A stretch of DNA of 64,000 nt from assembly GCA_023079485.1 (NCBI GenBank), contig CM041084.1, positions 124,472,292-124,536,291 on the forward strand. Direction: 5' to 3'. Position 1 is the stretch's first letter; each line of letters opens with the position of its first letter. The stretch comes from Archilochus colubris. Lineage: Eukaryota > Chordata > Aves > Apodiformes > Trochilidae. Below the pieces are notes generated by a model, which saw nothing but the letters and a program-made list of their open reading frames with translations, searched no databases and was not told the DNA's origin. The position numbers and the translations under genes are program-made. This document shows, in pieces, positions 61,301-64,000 of the stretch.

Positions 61301-64000
61301 TAATAAGATCATTGTGTGCAATTACTCATGTCTTGAAGATTATTCACAAACAAAGAAGTAGATCCATTCATTAAGAATCTTCAGGCTTGTGAGTAATGAC
61401 ACTGAAGTAAATTGAACAGCAGCTCTAGGTAATAATGTTTGACCTCTGCTCTTCAGGTTATGTGAAACGAGTTCTTGCAATAAAAAATACAGGTAGTAAT
61501 AGTATAGTAAAAATAAGCAAGAAAGCTAAAATATGTGAATGGACAAAACTCTGAAAGTAGTTGTTACTTATTTCTTTGATTCAGAAAGTATGTAATGTGA
61601 GTACTGTTAATCATAGGTATCAACAAGTAGAAATCAAAATATTCACAATTTTGATGCAAAATATTTTTCCCCAAATAAAAGGCTCTTCATCCCAAATGTG
61701 TGTTTCTAACATTATGTGCATGCATACAAGAATATGTAGTCTAAAGTTTCTCCCCATATTAGTGAAAAACTAAAAACCTGCAAGAAAAAAATTGAATAAA
61801 AAATTATATCCTATCATAATTCTTTAGCATAGTAAGGATGTAAAATAAGTTTAACATTATAAACAGTAATAATCTATGTGCAATTTATGTGACTTAGTGT
61901 ATCTTCACAGAAAAAATGTTTTCTTCTCTGCTTTTAGATCTCTTTACTGATAGGTGAAGCCTTAATAGACCTCTCTATATAGCCTCTGCCTATGACCTGT
62001 AACGTTTCTCTTACGATGCCGTTTCAACAGAGAAAGGATGTTAAAACCTTTGTGATGGATTTAGAACCTGACTTTGTTTTACTTCCTTGTTGATTTTATT
62101 AGGTATTTTTAGAGTTTGCTAAACATGATTAGAAAAACCCTCTTCCTAAGCAATTAACCCTAAATCTTCTGTTTCAGTTCTTTGAATTTCTTGGGCTATA
62201 TGACAGCTATTACATTCCAGAATACACATTATAAAGGCTCAGACAATTCCCAGAGTGAGTTCACTTCATATTTGACAGTTGGTAGTTGTGAGAAATGGTG
62301 TGCAGAACAAAAATTCACAACTCAGCATTGCTGTGTTTATGAACACTTTTTTTTTTTTTTGCTTGATGAAATTCTATTATCTTGGATAAAGGATGTCTTC
62401 TGTCTTGTTTCCTTGCAGCCCTTCAGGAATATTTTCTTGTGTGTAGAAAATGAATATTCTAGCTTCCTCTTTGGTTGTTAGTGAGTTTCTCTGATCTTTC
62501 AATACTTTCAGTTTCTTTCTTAGTTCTCACGTCCACTGTCTTTTAAAAGTGGTGAAAGTTCAAGCATTTCATCTTTTAAATTTCTATAGCTTTAAATAAA
62601 AGCAAACTTTCATTATGATAAAATGTCACTAGAAATAGAACTACAAATTCAGGTTCATCAACCTTTGTACCTGACCTTCCACATTTAAGTGAAGCAAATG
62701 ATGCTCATAACAGTTAAACTAAAAAAATTCACCTTATCTTAGGAACTTCACAGAACAGTAGTGTCTACTTAAGGGTACTTATTTTGACATATTAAGCACT
62801 TTATGTGATAATCTCCTTTAAGGACAAGTGTATCAAGTCCACTCATATAAAAGATGGAAGTAAACAGCGACTTCTCAGGGCTGTAAAACCACAGGAAGTG
62901 ACTTAGCTCAAGAAAGCCTCAAGAGCCTGAAAGAAGTTTTTGTAACATACTTACAGTGTGTTCTCTATGTAAGTTTCCTGGAAAAACTTCTCAGAATTCA
63001 CCTAAACCCCGAAATTCAAATGGAAAATTCTCAAAGCAGTAGGCACTATATCAGTATTTTCTGGTCATGTGTATGATGAGCTTTTAAAACGAAGAAGTCA
63101 ATCAGCAATTAGTTTATTCTGTAGCAAGAATGTTCAAACTATCATATTTTAGGTACAGAACCTGACAGGAGTGAATTGCAACTATGGTGTAAGGCTCTAG
63201 AGACATTACTAAATGTTCTGGTAATTTCTGCTGGTGGGTGAGTCTCTCAACTAATTCCATTTACTTTGTTGCTGCTGATCTAGACATAATACTGGAACCC
63301 AAAATAAAATCCCAAGTAAACTTGTCACTTTTGCAGATACACAATTGTAGAACTTTAAAATTATTAGGAAATAATAATATAATACCTAAGGAAACACAAT
63401 ACCTAAGGAAATATTTCATTGACGTTGGAACTAGCATCCCTTGGGAGAGACGTGCAGTAGTTGTAGTCAAATACATTGCCCAATTCGTTGCCCAATTCTT
63501 CCTGTAATTGTAAACATTGATGAGAAAGCTTCAACTGTCTTGAATTATGAGCTGCTGTCATAAATTATTTTGTTCTATTTGTTATTCAACAGCCAGTGTA
63601 TTATCATTGCTTACTCTGAATTTTGTGCCACTGTTGCTCTCTTCCTATAACATGTGCCTCAACAGGTAAACTGAGGAAGAACCATTCAGGTCTGCTGTAC
63701 TTAAGGAGCAACTTTTAATCTAAGCCACTGCCACTGGGCTATATTTAGACTTCCCAGCTCTGAAGATATAACATTAGATATGCCAGAAAAATATTGTGTG
63801 TTATCAGCCATGGATTGAAGGTCTACAATACAGTACAGCCTGAGCAGTGTGCTGAGCCTTCTTAATCAGTATTCAGACACTTGCCCCATGTGTCACAATT
63901 ACTTTTGTGCACTGCTTGACCAGCAGGTCAGAAGGCCCAGAGGGTGTGTGATCATTAAGTCATTTCTTCAGTGAGCTGGGATTGCCAGGAGGTGCAAAGC
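58319..64000 (+). CDS. CA2: Carbonic anhydrase 2 (CA2), 5' part, exons 1-2 only
   Basis: This gene encodes the fast cytosolic carbonic anhydrase isozyme. Exon 1 is 58319-58352 and exon 2 is 58965-59162, joined at phase 1 as in CA3. Together they give [11 protein letters not shown], then [20 protein letters not shown], and later [12 protein letters not shown]. His64, the proton shuttle, is present, as are Trp5 and Tyr7. The residues closely match what I know of avian CA2. The intron after 59162 remains open to the window edge. I found no exon 3, which should encode the His94/His96 ligands, so intron 2 exceeds 4.8 kb. The ATG has A at -3 and is 74 bp downstream of the TATA box. The gene is in tandem with CA3, about 39 kb downstream. 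Confidence 0.95.
58353..58425 (+). repeat. Degenerate GC-rich 10-11-mer tandem repeat in CA2 intron 1
   Basis: Imperfect units such as gtgcccggagg and tgccccgaga alternate six or seven times immediately after the exon 1 donor. Confidence 0.6.
58965..59162 (+). CDS. CA2: CA2 coding exon 2
   Basis: The exon is 198 nt with acceptor cttgcag and donor gtgaga. It carries [20 protein letters not shown] and the His64 motif [12 protein letters not shown]. It ends DDSSDKS at phase 1, ready to join an exon starting with the rest of a Val codon. Confidence 0.96.
59163..64000 (+). other. CA2: CA2 intron 2, open at window edge
   Basis: More than 4.8 kb follow the exon 2 donor without an exon 3. Two small tandem duplications at 63381 and 63476 are the only structures noted. 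Confidence 0.85.
63381..63414 (+). repeat. 17-bp tandem duplication in CA2 intron 2
   Basis: The unit aatacctaaggaaacac is followed directly by aatacctaaggaaatat. A second small duplication, of ttgcccaattc, occurs at 63476-63499. Confidence 0.8.

Noticed and set aside
59163..64000. Search for CA2 exon 3 in the right-hand end
   Set aside because: No stretch encoding the His94/His96 motif with a suitable acceptor was found, so exon 3 is taken to lie beyond the window.
1..64000. CRISPR arrays, tRNA, rRNA or bacterial-type operons
   Set aside because: No regularly spaced repeats, no cloverleaf or rRNA sequence was recognised, and the gene structures are eukaryotic.

Overview
The window is vertebrate nuclear DNA, almost certainly from a bird. 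It contains split genes with GT-AG introns and CpG-island promoters, at least seven CR1 LINE fragments (several with the avian CR1 tail of repeated 'attctgtg'-type octamers), and two solo LTRs with intact target-site duplications. Nothing bacterial, viral or organellar was seen. I cannot name the species; the LTR types fit a neognath bird, but that is inference.

Two tandem cytosolic alpha-carbonic anhydrase genes, both on the + strand, are the only protein-coding genes I can support. The first (5937-19090) is complete: seven exons encode 265 residues. Its active-site set of Lys64, Arg67, Arg91 and Phe198 (CA2 numbering) identifies it as CA3, the slow muscle/liver-type isozyme. The second begins at 58319 and encodes a typical CA2, the fast isozyme with His64. 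Only exons 1 and 2 lie in the window, and the gene runs off the right edge inside intron 2. This matches part of the vertebrate CA13-CA1-CA3-CA2 cluster.

Layout: 1-5500 is AT-rich upstream intergenic DNA. 5500-6170 is the CA3 CpG island with a TATA box. 6665-14692 is the 8-kb CA3 intron 2, which holds a CR1. The remaining CA3 exons run to 19090. 19091-58200 is a 39-kb spacer with CR1 pieces, two solo LTRs (22859-23181 and 27747-28547), a long pyrimidine pentamer/hexamer tract (30447-30744), an isolated CpG island with a CTCF-like motif (about 42400-42660), and otherwise unremarkable DNA. 57690-58500 is the CA2 CpG island. 59163-64000 is CA2 intron 2.

The most striking observation is that CA3 and CA2 share a nearly identical 32-bp core promoter block (30/32 positions) ending in the TATA box. 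The surrounding promoter DNA is not obviously alignable. Also notable are remodelling of the CA3 CO2 pocket (V121L, V143A), loss of both reactive cysteines known from mammalian CA3, and two divergently oriented CTCF-like motifs in the spacer.
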